42,972 nt of DNA from Nostoc sp. FACHB-152 (GTDB lineage Bacteria; Cyanobacteriota; Cyanobacteriia; Cyanobacteriales; Nostocaceae). Location of the stretch: assembly GCF_014697475.1 (NCBI RefSeq), contig NZ_JACJRV010000060.1:1-42972 (forward strand), written 5' to 3'. The stretch's first letter is position 1. The number at the start of each line of letters is the position of its first letter. Position numbers and translations under genes: made by a program. Below are positions 5,954 through 14,242 of this stretch, piece by piece. A model generated the notes under the pieces. That model was not told the DNA's origin and ran no database searches. It was given only the letters and a program-made list of their open reading frames with translations.

Positions 5954-7423
5954 CTATTCTAAAGTTGGCATCCCCACAGAAGAACTAACAGCCTCTGCTG
6001 CTTCTTCCCCTTCCAGCAATATCATCAAGGCTTCCATCTCCTTGGTTGCTATTCGCAGTTTCTCCATAATCTCAGCAGCAATCACTTCTGGCTCAGGTAA
6101 ATTATCGCCTGATTGCAAACTTTCATCCCGTAACCAAGAAATATCCAGGTTTTCATTACGTTTTTCAATATACTCCCGCGTAAAGCAGCGAAAACGCCCA
6201 TCTTCACCCAAATCTACACGGGGACTATTGCCATTGGGGTCATCGCCATAGCATTGCTCAAATTGGGAGAAATGCTCACGAGTTAAAGGATAACGCTTAC
6301 CAAAACTGGGCATATTGGTTCGCATATCATAGAACCAAACTGCCTTGGTGTTGCCTTTCTCGGTTGTGCCACGTTGGAAAAATAAAACATTCGTCTTTAC
6401 ACCCTGGGCATAAAATATACCTGTGGGCAACCGTAAGATTGTATGCAAATTACACTTATTCATCAAATCAGCCCGAATCGCTCGTCCTTGTCCATCCTCA
6501 AACAGTACGTTATCGGGTAAAACCACAGCCGCCCGTCCCCCTGGCTTGAGTGACCTGTATATGTGCTGCAAAAACGCCAATTGCTTGTTTGAGGTGGGAA
6601 AAGTGAAATCATCTCTGGAAGGTAAACCACCACCTTTTTTTGTGCCGAAGGGCGGATTAGTAAGAATTACATCGGCTTTGGCTAATCGCTGTCCTGTTGG
6701 AGAAAGAGTATCACCTAAATCAACTGCCCCCTCGATTCCGTGTAACATCATATTCATCAACAGCAAGCGGTGAGCATCCTGCACCAACTCCATGCCATAA
6801 AACGCCTGATGCTGCTGAAAAGATTGCTGGGCTTCTGTCCATTCAAAGGGATCATGGTATTGACGAATATAGCGATCGCCTGCAATCAAAAAACCCCCTG
6901 TACCCGCAGCAGGGTCTTGAATCAATTCTCCTGGTTGCGGCTTGATCAGGGCAACCATGCAATCAATCAAAGGTCTAGGGGTAAAATACTGTCCCGCACC
7001 AGATTTTTTCTCATCGGCATTTTTCTGGAGTAACCCTTCATACAAATCGCCAAACTCATCTCGATGCTCGGAAAACCAGTCAAGTTCGTCAATACTGGTG
7101 ACTAACTTTTTGAGAATGCGCGGTTGTTTGAGAGAAGTTTGAGCATTAGCAAAAATCGCCTGTACTCGCTGCGAAGAATCCTCAGAACCCAACATGAGTA
7201 ACAGCGACCTGTAAAATGTTAGCTGTTCAACTCCATCCCTACTAACCAAATCAACCCAGCGATAACCCTCTGGTAATTGCTTTTCCGCTCCCGTCTCCTG
7301 TGCCATCTTCAAAAATAGCAGATAGGTTAATTCTGTAACATATTGTAGGTATGTAACACCATCATCGCGGAGAACGTGGCATAGATTCCAAAGCTTTTGA
7401 ACAATATCGGAAGTGGCTGGCAT
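5954..7423 (-). CDS. hsdM: Type I restriction-modification DNA methyltransferase subunit HsdM
   Basis: An N6-adenine methyltransferase that forms the M2S modification core and, with HsdR, the restriction complex. From the start used here (489 residues) there is an N-terminal helical HsdM_N domain, the SAM-binding motif DPAAGTGGF at 170-178 and the catalytic NPPF at 256-259. The frame extends to a TTG at 7450, but that codon lies inside a MITE-like repeat, so I take the ATG at 7423 (MPATSDIVQ). No clear ribosome site is seen for either. The last 23 residues are duplicated in the chimeric ORF at 3632-3847. It is normally followed by hsdS, but here a TA array separates the two. Confidence 0.93.
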   Translation of the reverse strand: MPATSDIVQKLWNLCHVLRDDGVTYLQYVTELTYLLFLKMAQETGAEKQLPEGYRWVDLVSRDGVEQLTFYRSLLLMLGSEDSSQRVQAIFANAQTSLKQPRILKKLVTSIDELDWFSEHRDEFGDLYEGLLQKNADEKKSGAGQYFTPRPLIDCMVALIKPQPGELIQDPAAGTGGFLIAGDRYIRQYHDPFEWTEAQQSFQQHQAFYGMELVQDAHRLLLMNMMLHGIEGAVDLGDTLSPTGQRLAKADVILTNPPFGTKKGGGLPSRDDFTFPTSNKQLAFLQHIYRSLKPGGRAAVVLPDNVLFEDGQGRAIRADLMNKCNLHTILRLPTGIFYAQGVKTNVLFFQRGTTEKGNTKAVWFYDMRTNMPSFGKRYPLTREHFSQFEQCYGDDPNGNSPRVDLGEDGRFRCFTREYIEKRNENLDISWLRDESLQSGDNLPEPEVIAAEIMEKLRIATKEMEALMILLEGEEAAEAVSSSVGMPTLE

Positions 7424-7446
7424 ATATATAAATTTATGGCGTTTAT

Positions 7447-7537
7447 ACAAGTCAAATTACCCCCCTTAATCCCCCCTTGGAAAGGGGGGAAATTGTCCCC
7501 TCCCCTTTACAAGGGGAGGGTTAGGGTGGGGTAATTC
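7447..7537. mobile_element. MITE-like palindromic element, copy 1
   Basis: About 90 bp running from ACAAGTCAAATTACCCCCC to GGGTGGGGTAATTC. The ends form an imperfect inverted repeat of about 20 bp (AATTACCCC/GGGGTAATT). Internal palindromes include CCCCCCTTGGAAAGGGGGG and CCCCTCCCCTTTACAAGGGGAGGG. A second copy in the same orientation lies at 8016-8116. This copy lies immediately upstream of the hsdM start. No transposase is encoded; such elements would be moved in trans. Confidence 0.7.
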
Positions 7538-7551
7538 GAGGAATGGTAGGC

Positions 7552-7932
7552 TTAGGGTGGGGTAACTTCCCTCAACATACAAATAACTTCCCTAATTTTA
7601 TCCACCACACCATCAATATCTTGATAAACTTCCTGATTAGTAAATCTCAAAATCCTCGTACTTTTTGATTCTAAAAATACTTGGCGATCGCGGTCATATT
7701 CGGGGACTCCATCTTGATAGTGACTATCACCATCGATTTCTATAGCAAGCCTCAATTCCGAAGAATAAAAATCAATCACAAATCTTTCAATACTGTATTG
7801 TCTACGAAATTTACAGCTTTCAATTTGTTGATTTCTCAGCTTTGCCCAAACTATTTTTTCTGCTAGGGGCATATTGTTTCTAAGAGTTTGTCGTTTGGGC
7901 TTTTCTGAGGCTTTATTATAAAGCTTTGTCAT
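7552..7932 (-). CDS. DUF559 (Vsr/PD-(D/E)XK-like) endonuclease domain protein
   Basis: A 126-residue protein of the DUF559 family, related to the very-short-patch-repair endonuclease fold. Visible features are RRQYSIERFVIDFYS (about 42-56), the acidic strand AIEIDGDSHY with E and D residues, DRDRQVFLES, and the RFTNQEV strand. The start is taken as the ATG at 7932, which directly follows a TTG. The C-terminus (REVTPP) reads into a fragment of the adjacent GC-rich repeat. The gene is bracketed by two direct copies of a MITE-like element and interrupts the hsdR-hsdM order, suggesting it arrived as cargo. The substrate is unknown. Confidence 0.8.
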   Translation of the reverse strand: MTKLYNKASEKPKRQTLRNNMPLAEKIVWAKLRNQQIESCKFRRQYSIERFVIDFYSSELRLAIEIDGDSHYQDGVPEYDRDRQVFLESKSTRILRFTNQEVYQDIDGVVDKIREVICMLREVTPP

Positions 7933-8015
7933 CAATGTTTTTATATTCTTTGACCTGCTTATTGTTCCCCAAATTTCCCCCCTTTATCCTCCGTTATAAA
8001 AGCTATCGTATACAC

Positions 8016-8116
8016 ACAAGTCGAATTACCCCCCTTAATCCCCCCTTATAAAGGGGGGAAACTGAGTAATCTAATTCCCTCCCCTTTACAAGGGGAGGGT
8101 TAGGGTGGGGTAATTC
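8016..8116. mobile_element. MITE-like palindromic element, copy 2
   Basis: About 100 bp with the same ends as copy 1 (ACAAGTCGAATTACCCCCC to GGGTGGGGTAATTC) and the same two internal palindromes, but a longer spacer between them. The ends are imperfect inverted repeats. It overlaps the 3' end of hsdR: the last residues of HsdR (PTLTLPL) and its stop codon are encoded by the element, so insertion probably replaced the original C-terminal codons. Confidence 0.7.
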
Positions 8117-11100
8117 CAAATGCTTTCATGAATCTGGCTCACAATATTCTCTAAATCTCCGCCAAAAACCTTATTAAGCCTTTCAAATCCGCCACCTTGG
8201 TTTTTAAATTCCCCTTTATCCAACGCTCCCCGATCAACGATTGTTTCCGCTTTCAGCTGTTTCCCAATCCGTTCTAACCATTGGCGTTGCGGAGGAGTCC
8301 AAGGTTGACTTGCCAGAATTTTCTTCATAGCTCGATCCACTCGTTCTGCATAAGGAATCAAAGCATCACCCAAAGTAGCCTGACGGATAAAGCCAATGAT
8401 GGAAGCAGCAATATCCTCATTGGTCATTTCTCGCCATGCAGTTTTGATGTTAGTTTCTGTATATCCTGCTGTATCTAGTAGCATTCGCAGTTCCTTGAGT
8501 TGCGCTCTAGTCAACTCACGAGGACGCTGTGTAACAACTATTAAAGCGGGAATCTTGTTCATGTTCTCTAACAAGAAAGCTCTAAAGCTATCTAAATAAT
8601 CTTCTGGACGTTCAGCATTGCCGTAACCCCTTTCAATTGCAACTAACTCATCAGTATGGCGGGAAACCAATATTGGTGCAGTTCCACCATCTCGACGATC
8701 CAGAATTTGGGCAATTGCTTTTCTTTGTTCCCACCATTGTTTTACCTGCTGTGGTGTACTTTGCTTGAGATGGGAAACCATATTTGATAATGGCATTCCG
8801 GCGATCGCTTCTAACTGTTCTTGACTGTTAGGGCTTAAATGTCTGCGTTTGCGCTGAATTTTCGCCAGTAGTTGGTTAATGACTATTTCTAAAGCATCAG
8901 GATTTTTGGCAGTTTCTAACTCTTCCACCAATTGAGTAAAGGAAATATTGGGGTTAACCACAACAGGTTTCATACTGGAAACAGGTGCGATCGCTTCATA
9001 TAATCGCACTGCGTCGAAAATTCTAAACACCTCTTTGCCAATATCATGACAGAGACGAGTTGCCCTACCCAACATTTGCTCGTAGAGAATGCGGGAATTG
9101 ACGCGACGAATAAACACTAAATTACAAATCGCGGGAATATCAATTCCTGTGGTGAGTAAGTCTACGGTAACAGCCACCTTGGGATTAACTTCATTGCGAA
9201 ACTTACGAATCAACTCTAATGGCTTATCTGCATTGCCTGTAATTTTGACAATTGCATCATCCTCCACACTGCCATAGATAGACTGAAACGCTTGTTTAAG
9301 TTGGTTAACCACAATATCTGCATGACCGTCGGTAGCACAGAAAATCAACGTTTTTTCTGGCAGTGATGGATCAATATGCTGGGCTAATGCTTCACAGACA
9401 ACTCGGTTAAAATCTTCTGTAATCACTTTGCGATTAAACTGTTCTACCTCAATTTTTACCTCATCAGGCGCATGAACTAAGTCAAGTTGCCCAGTTTGGG
9501 GATTGAAAAATTCCATCTGCTCACCAGGATTCCAAACCATCCCCTCATCAGATAACTTTGTCCTAATCTTGAAAGGTACTTCATGGTCAATTAACCAGCC
9601 ATCTATCACAGCTTCTCGATAACTGTAGATGTAAACAGGTTCACCAAAAATTTGGGTGGTGTGCAGTGCAGGAGTTGCAGTTAAACCAATTTTTACAGCG
9701 TCGAAATGCTCCAACACTCGACGGTATTTTGAGACGTAATCGTTAAAATCCCGAAACTCTAGTTCGCGATCGCTTAATTCTCGATCCAGTAAATAGCCTC
9801 GGTGACACTCATCCACCACAATGCAATCATACTGGTCTGGTGTAATTACAGATGCAGTATCGGATGGGTAGAGAACTCGTTTAACCATACCTTGCACCGT
9901 GGCAATATGGATTTTAGTATCTCTGTCGGGTTCTGTGTCTTTTAACCCTTTAATCTCGAAGATATCAGCAAAGCTTTGCAGATTCTCCATGCGAGAATCT
10001 TTAAAGGCATTGTCAGTTTGTTCCCCCAGTGCGGTGCGATCGACCAGAAATAAAATGCGCCGAAATCGCTTGGTTTTGAGTAAGCGATACACCAAAGCAA
10101 TACAAGTTTTAGTTTTGCCTGTGCCTGTTGCCATTGCTAACAGTAATATCCGTTGTTCCCTTGCTAAAGCAGACTCTACAGCTTGGATGGCACGAATTTG
10201 ATAATCACGCAACTCTAACCCATAGTTAAAACCTTCCTGGGTTAAGCGAGTGTTTGCCTGGTCAATATCTTGAGCTAAAGCATCTAATAACCCTTGCGGA
10301 CTGTGCCATGTGGGAAGGCATACCCGCAAATTAGTTGGACGACGTAAATCACAAAACCAAATGCCACTCTTGGTCTGAAGTTGCTGCAAATATGGTCTAC
10401 CGTTGGTGGCAAATACAAACGGCACTTTGTAGTTTTGCCAAGGGCCACCACAAAGAATTTCTCCGGCAATTTGAAAACCTTCACTGTAGCGTTTGGCTTG
10501 GTTCAATGCTCCTTCAGAGACATCCTTACTCTGACGCTTGGCTTCCACTACTCCCACAATCTGCAAACCACAGAATAAGGCATAGTCAGCGCGTCCATTA
10601 GCAGTGGGATATTCTGCGATCGCTAAATTTCTGCCTTTGTAAGGACGAATACCATTTTGATAAGTCAATTCTTCGGAATCTGCTTCCCATCCAGCAGCAC
10701 GTAATTGAATATCAATCAGTCGGCGTGTCTCTCTCTCATCCAGTAGCACTCCACTTTCAGCGATTTGGGCTTGAGCGATTGTCTGCTGTATTGTTTGCTG
10801 GGACTGGTTTTGAGCTTGGGCTTGAATTTGGGCTAAATGTTGTAATACCTCCTGCACTTTGGCTTGGGCTTCCCGTGCCAAATCTTCGGCAGTGCTGCGC
10901 CGTTGTGCTTCAGTTTCCGCAGTTGCTAAATATTGTTGCGCTTCTTCTCGCAAGCGTGCTAATTCTGCTTTGAGTGTCTCTGTCTCTATTTTTGGGTCAG
11001 GTGGAGGAATAAACGCACCTGGATCAAAATTGCGCCCTCCACCAAAAGCGCGATGAAACCAAATCCCTAACGCACGAGCATATTTCAGCCCACTTAATGC

Positions 11101-11415
11101 TGTGCGGTGATTGCAAGAAAGCTCATGAGTCGCCTGATTACCAATTTTTCGCAACTCATGAAACAGACGATCTACTTCACCTTTAATTAAACCGCGATCG
11201 CGCAACCGATTGAGTAAATCAATCTGCCGTTCATCTGCTACCTCATAAAGTCCAATATTAGCTGCTGCTAACTGTGCCAGTAATTCACCAAACTGCCGCA
11301 ACTTAATTAAACAAGTATTTGGGTCATCAACAAAATATCGCTCTGCTAAAGCACCCAAGCGCACAAGTTGTCGATCGTGGACTACAAGAAATGAGAAGTT
11401 TAACGATTCTGGCAT
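8086..11415 (-). CDS. hsdR: Type I restriction endonuclease subunit HsdR (EcoEI-like)
   Basis: The 1109-residue motor/nuclease subunit that translocates DNA and cuts unmodified DNA. The N-terminus (about 20-125) is a DUF4145-like helical region, followed by a Gln/Glu-rich coiled coil at about 145-215. The nuclease domain carries D277, E291 and K293 (ADYALF ... VVEAKR). The helicase has ATGTGKT at 429-435, DECH at 535-538 and an LTATP motif near 570-575. An EcoEI-type C-terminal domain follows. The ATG is at 11415. The last eight residues come from a MITE-like repeat. All key motifs are intact, so the subunit should be active. Confidence 0.95.
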   Translation of the reverse strand: MPESLNFSFLVVHDRQLVRLGALAERYFVDDPNTCLIKLRQFGELLAQLAAANIGLYEVADERQIDLLNRLRDRGLIKGEVDRLFHELRKIGNQATHELSCNHRTALSGLKYARALGIWFHRAFGGGRNFDPGAFIPPPDPKIETETLKAELARLREEAQQYLATAETEAQRRSTAEDLAREAQAKVQEVLQHLAQIQAQAQNQSQQTIQQTIAQAQIAESGVLLDERETRRLIDIQLRAAGWEADSEELTYQNGIRPYKGRNLAIAEYPTANGRADYALFCGLQIVGVVEAKRQSKDVSEGALNQAKRYSEGFQIAGEILCGGPWQNYKVPFVFATNGRPYLQQLQTKSGIWFCDLRRPTNLRVCLPTWHSPQGLLDALAQDIDQANTRLTQEGFNYGLELRDYQIRAIQAVESALAREQRILLLAMATGTGKTKTCIALVYRLLKTKRFRRILFLVDRTALGEQTDNAFKDSRMENLQSFADIFEIKGLKDTEPDRDTKIHIATVQGMVKRVLYPSDTASVITPDQYDCIVVDECHRGYLLDRELSDRELEFRDFNDYVSKYRRVLEHFDAVKIGLTATPALHTTQIFGEPVYIYSYREAVIDGWLIDHEVPFKIRTKLSDEGMVWNPGEQMEFFNPQTGQLDLVHAPDEVKIEVEQFNRKVITEDFNRVVCEALAQHIDPSLPEKTLIFCATDGHADIVVNQLKQAFQSIYGSVEDDAIVKITGNADKPLELIRKFRNEVNPKVAVTVDLLTTGIDIPAICNLVFIRRVNSRILYEQMLGRATRLCHDIGKEVFRIFDAVRLYEAIAPVSSMKPVVVNPNISFTQLVEELETAKNPDALEIVINQLLAKIQRKRRHLSPNSQEQLEAIAGMPLSNMVSHLKQSTPQQVKQWWEQRKAIAQILDRRDGGTAPILVSRHTDELVAIERGYGNAERPEDYLDSFRAFLLENMNKIPALIVVTQRPRELTRAQLKELRMLLDTAGYTETNIKTAWREMTNEDIAASIIGFIRQATLGDALIPYAERVDRAMKKILASQPWTPPQRQWLERIGKQLKAETIVDRGALDKGEFKNQGGGFERLNKVFGGDLENIVSQIHESIWNYPTLTLPL

Positions 11416-11715
11416 ATTGGCTTCGAGAAAAGCACCCTAATGATAGTGTTTAGAGTTACTTATAAAACCTAAGTAACTCTAATGCAGCATTATCAACTTA
11501 CAGTTATAACTTCTCCGTTTTATCCTGCACAGACTGCACTGGGTAATTTATGATGGCTGAAACCCTGCTACAACTTAGTATCTATGATTGTGCAGTATGG
11601 GTTGCGAATTAACTCTTTGCAAATATTGACCCTGCACTAGATAATTCCTTATATACCAAGACTTTTGGCGACTAAAAGCAGACTGTGAAGCGTGTGCAGG
11701 GTGAACGAGGAAATT

Positions 11716-11973
11716 TTAACAGGGTGGGGATTCATGGATAATAGATTCGATTAATCCTCCTAAATCATCTCGTCTCAGTCCAAGAATCACAAAACCGCTT
11801 CTAGTTTTAACTTTTTCCAGTTTTCCCCGTCCCAGTTCGATAATCTCTCGGCTAAAATCCTTGTTGCCACAAGGTTTAGACCGAGTTTTATGGTAATAAA
11901 TACAATATTGTTTATTAGTAGAGTTAGCGGGATTATAATCATTAAAGCTAAGGAAAAGGTTTTTAGCGAAACT
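11716..11973 (-). pseudogene. Unrecognised ORF remnant without a start codon
   Basis: A minus-strand frame of 85 codons is open between a TGA at 11974-11976 and a TAA at 11716-11718. It has protein-like composition (for example PCGNKDFSREIIELGRGKL and GFVILGLRRDDLGGLI) but no ATG, GTG or TTG near its upstream end. I do not recognise the family. It is probably the C-terminal remainder of a decayed gene. The rest of the 655-bp stretch between hsdR and the CHAT gene (11416-12070) shows no other gene and should hold the promoters for both. Confidence 0.4.
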
Positions 11974-12070
11974 TCAGAAATTAAGTATTACAACAGTGTT
12001 TACTGTACAGAGTTCTTAACTTAGAGAATTTTGTATCCTCATTCTGAGCTAACTATTAAATAAATTAAAA

Positions 12071-13051
12071 ATGGAACCAGAAGTTTTTTTGGAACAAAAG
12101 GACGTTGTACCTTTAATAAAAGCTCTGTCAAAAGTACTAATGCAAAGAAATACTGCTAGCGATCGCCAAGGTCTTCTGGAGGCTGCTGATATTAAACCAG
12201 CGTTGATTGGTAACTTAAGACTTGAATCACAACCCAATATCTTGGCACAAGCTTTAGTCGCAGAATTTAAAAGATATCGTGTTGACAGCAGAGACTTAGA
12301 CTATCATCCAATGGTTCGTCTTTTAGGTTTCTTGTGTGATTTTGAGGAAGACTATCCCTCATTATCAGAACAGGAACTCAGTCTGTTCAGGCGGCTTTTT
12401 GAGCAAGGTCAGAATAACTTACAAGCTTTTAAAGAGCATAGTCCGATTGGTAAAATAGAGCCTCCCCAAAATGCTCAAAAAATCGCTAAAAAAACTACAA
12501 GAATTTTATTCTTAGCAGCCGACCCTAGTGATGCTTCTAGATTACGTTTGGGTCAAGAATTACGAGATATTCGAGAAAGACTACAACTTTCTGCTCTACG
12601 CGATGCATTTATTCTCGAAACTCTTACATCAGTAAGACCTAGAGATATTAGTCAAGCTTTTTTAGACTTCAAACCTAATATTGTCCATTTTTCAGGACAT
12701 GGAACTGAGGCTGGTGAACTGTGCTTTGAAAATAATTTAGGTGAAGTTCAACCAGTCACACCCCAAGCACTGGCTGCATTGTTTGAGTTAGTTTCTCATG
12801 AAGTTAACTGTGTTGTGATGAATGCTTGTTATTCTGAGTTGCAAGCACAAGCTATTGCAAAGCATATTTCCTTTGTTGTGGGAATGAATAAAGCTATTGG
12901 TGATCAAGCTGCTATTACTTTTGCAGTAGGCTTTTACAAAGCACTCTGTGCAGGGGAATCTCCTGAAAGAGCCTTCCAGTTTGCCCGTGTAGAGCTTCAA
13001 CTCGAAAATATTCCAGAAGAGTTAACCCCTGTTCTTCATCAAAAAATCTAA
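12071..13051 (+). CDS. EAD-like + CHAT-domain caspase-like protease
   Basis: A 326-residue protein. Residues 1-120 form a helical domain (VPLIKALSKVL, ADIKPALIGNL, YHPMVRLLGFL) resembling the effector-associated domains (EADs) that bring conflict-system partners together. Residues 143-326 are a CHAT caspase-like domain with the catalytic pair H210 in VHFSGHG and C253 in VVMNACYS, both intact. CHAT proteases act as proteolytic effectors in bacterial immune and programmed-death systems. The next gene also starts with an EAD-like domain, so the two may bind each other. A neighbouring type I R-M locus supports a defence context. The EAD assignment is by pattern only. Confidence 0.75.
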   Translation: MEPEVFLEQKDVVPLIKALSKVLMQRNTASDRQGLLEAADIKPALIGNLRLESQPNILAQALVAEFKRYRVDSRDLDYHPMVRLLGFLCDFEEDYPSLSEQELSLFRRLFEQGQNNLQAFKEHSPIGKIEPPQNAQKIAKKTTRILFLAADPSDASRLRLGQELRDIRERLQLSALRDAFILETLTSVRPRDISQAFLDFKPNIVHFSGHGTEAGELCFENNLGEVQPVTPQALAALFELVSHEVNCVVMNACYSELQAQAIAKHISFVVGMNKAIGDQAAITFAVGFYKALCAGESPERAFQFARVELQLENIPEELTPVLHQKI

Positions 13052-13064
13052 CCTAAATTTATTA

Positions 13065-13087
13065 TGAAGCGAGCCAAGCTCGCTTCA
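13065..13087 (+). terminator. Perfect 10-bp hairpin between the CHAT and EAD-TM genes
   Basis: TGAAGCGAGC, loop CAA, GCTCGCTTCA, 14 nt after the CHAT gene stop. The stem is perfect and GC-rich but lacks a following T-run. It could be a weak or attenuating terminator, an mRNA-stabilising 3' hairpin, or a small repeat. Confidence 0.4.
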
Positions 13088-13175
13088 GTTCCAAATAAAG
13101 CAGCAAAATTGGTAGTATTATAAAAGTTTTTTAAGCAGCAGAACATTCACAGTAGAGCAATTGTGATTATAAAAA

Positions 13176-14168
13176 ATGGAATTTCTTAAACCCCAAGAAG
13201 CAGCAAGACTTCAACGAATTCTAACCAATACTTTACGGTTAGAAACTGCTGATGAGCGAAGAAACTATCTCACAATTTGTGGTTTAGAAGAATATCGTGG
13301 CAGAATTCAGTTTGATAAAACTTTAGAAAACTTTGTAATTAGTGTTTTAGCAACTCTTTCTAAGGGTTATATCGTCAGAGATAGTGCAAGAGTACTATCG
13401 TTAGTTGTTTTTTTGGAATATACTCTCGAAAGTTACGAAAATAGTTTATCTCCACAAGAATTAGAATTTATTCAACAGGTTATTAATAAGTGTCAAGATA
13501 GAGAGGAATCAAAGAGACAATCTGCATCCAGAAGCCCTCAACAACCGACTAAGCCGATTTCTTCTCAATCACAAAATAAATCGCCAAATATTCAACAGCC
13601 AACAAATATTACACCGCGAACAACAGCACCAGTCAACAATAAATCCACATCAACACCGCCAGTAAACAGCAAATCTCAATCAGCGTCGCCAGCAGTAACT
13701 ACTAGACCAACATCAACAGGACGACCATCTCCTACTCGACCACCTACTTTCACCGTAAATTCTGCTGTTGATGTTGGTAAAAAAATATGGTTTATTCTCT
13801 TACCTATTGTAATTCTTTGGTTCTTTGTGGGAGCAGCTAATAAATCATTTCTAGACGCATCTAACAATGCACAAAGCCTAAACACTTTGATTATCTGCGG
13901 TTCTGTTGGCGGTTTAGCCAGTGGTTTAGGTGGATGGATAGCATGGTGGCGTGTAGCATTAGCACGTCGTCCGATTCATTGGGAGCAAGCTCTCATGTCC
14001 TCAATTATTGGACTTATTGGTGGTGCTATTACTTGGGCTGGCGTTGGAAACGTTTTAAGTAATGGAGGTATTTTCAGTGACCATACACCAACTATTGGAT
14101 TATTTTTTGGCTTAATTGTGGTAACAGGAATTTTTGGCTGGCTCAGTTTTAAACTATCCAGAACATAG
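13176..14168 (+). CDS. EAD-like protein with Pro/Ser/Thr-rich linker and four predicted TM helices
   Basis: A 330-residue protein. Residues 1-105 form a helical EAD-like domain (RLQRILTNTLRL, YLTICGLEEYRGRI, VVFLEYTLESYE). Residues 110-195 are a low-complexity Ser/Thr/Pro/Gln linker with repeated TSTPPVNSKS-like units. Residues 200-330 hold four hydrophobic segments, near 205-222, 236-258, 272-290 and 305-326. This adaptor-plus-membrane layout is that of proposed membrane effectors in EAD conflict systems. It lies 124 bp after the CHAT gene on the same strand. The TM part is of no family I recognise. Confidence 0.65.
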   Translation: MEFLKPQEAARLQRILTNTLRLETADERRNYLTICGLEEYRGRIQFDKTLENFVISVLATLSKGYIVRDSARVLSLVVFLEYTLESYENSLSPQELEFIQQVINKCQDREESKRQSASRSPQQPTKPISSQSQNKSPNIQQPTNITPRTTAPVNNKSTSTPPVNSKSQSASPAVTTRPTSTGRPSPTRPPTFTVNSAVDVGKKIWFILLPIVILWFFVGAANKSFLDASNNAQSLNTLIICGSVGGLASGLGGWIAWWRVALARRPIHWEQALMSSIIGLIGGAITWAGVGNVLSNGGIFSDHTPTIGLFFGLIVVTGIFGWLSFKLSRT

Positions 14169-14242
14169 GCTAACAAATAGTATATACAAAAATTTATTAG
14201 TGAAAATTATTGATATTTTTGGTCTAAGTTCTTTTAAGATAA

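Noticed and set aside
7424-7450. N-terminal extension of HsdM to a TTG at 7450
   Set aside because: The extension reads out of the MITE-like repeat and the methylase N-terminal domain is complete from 7423.
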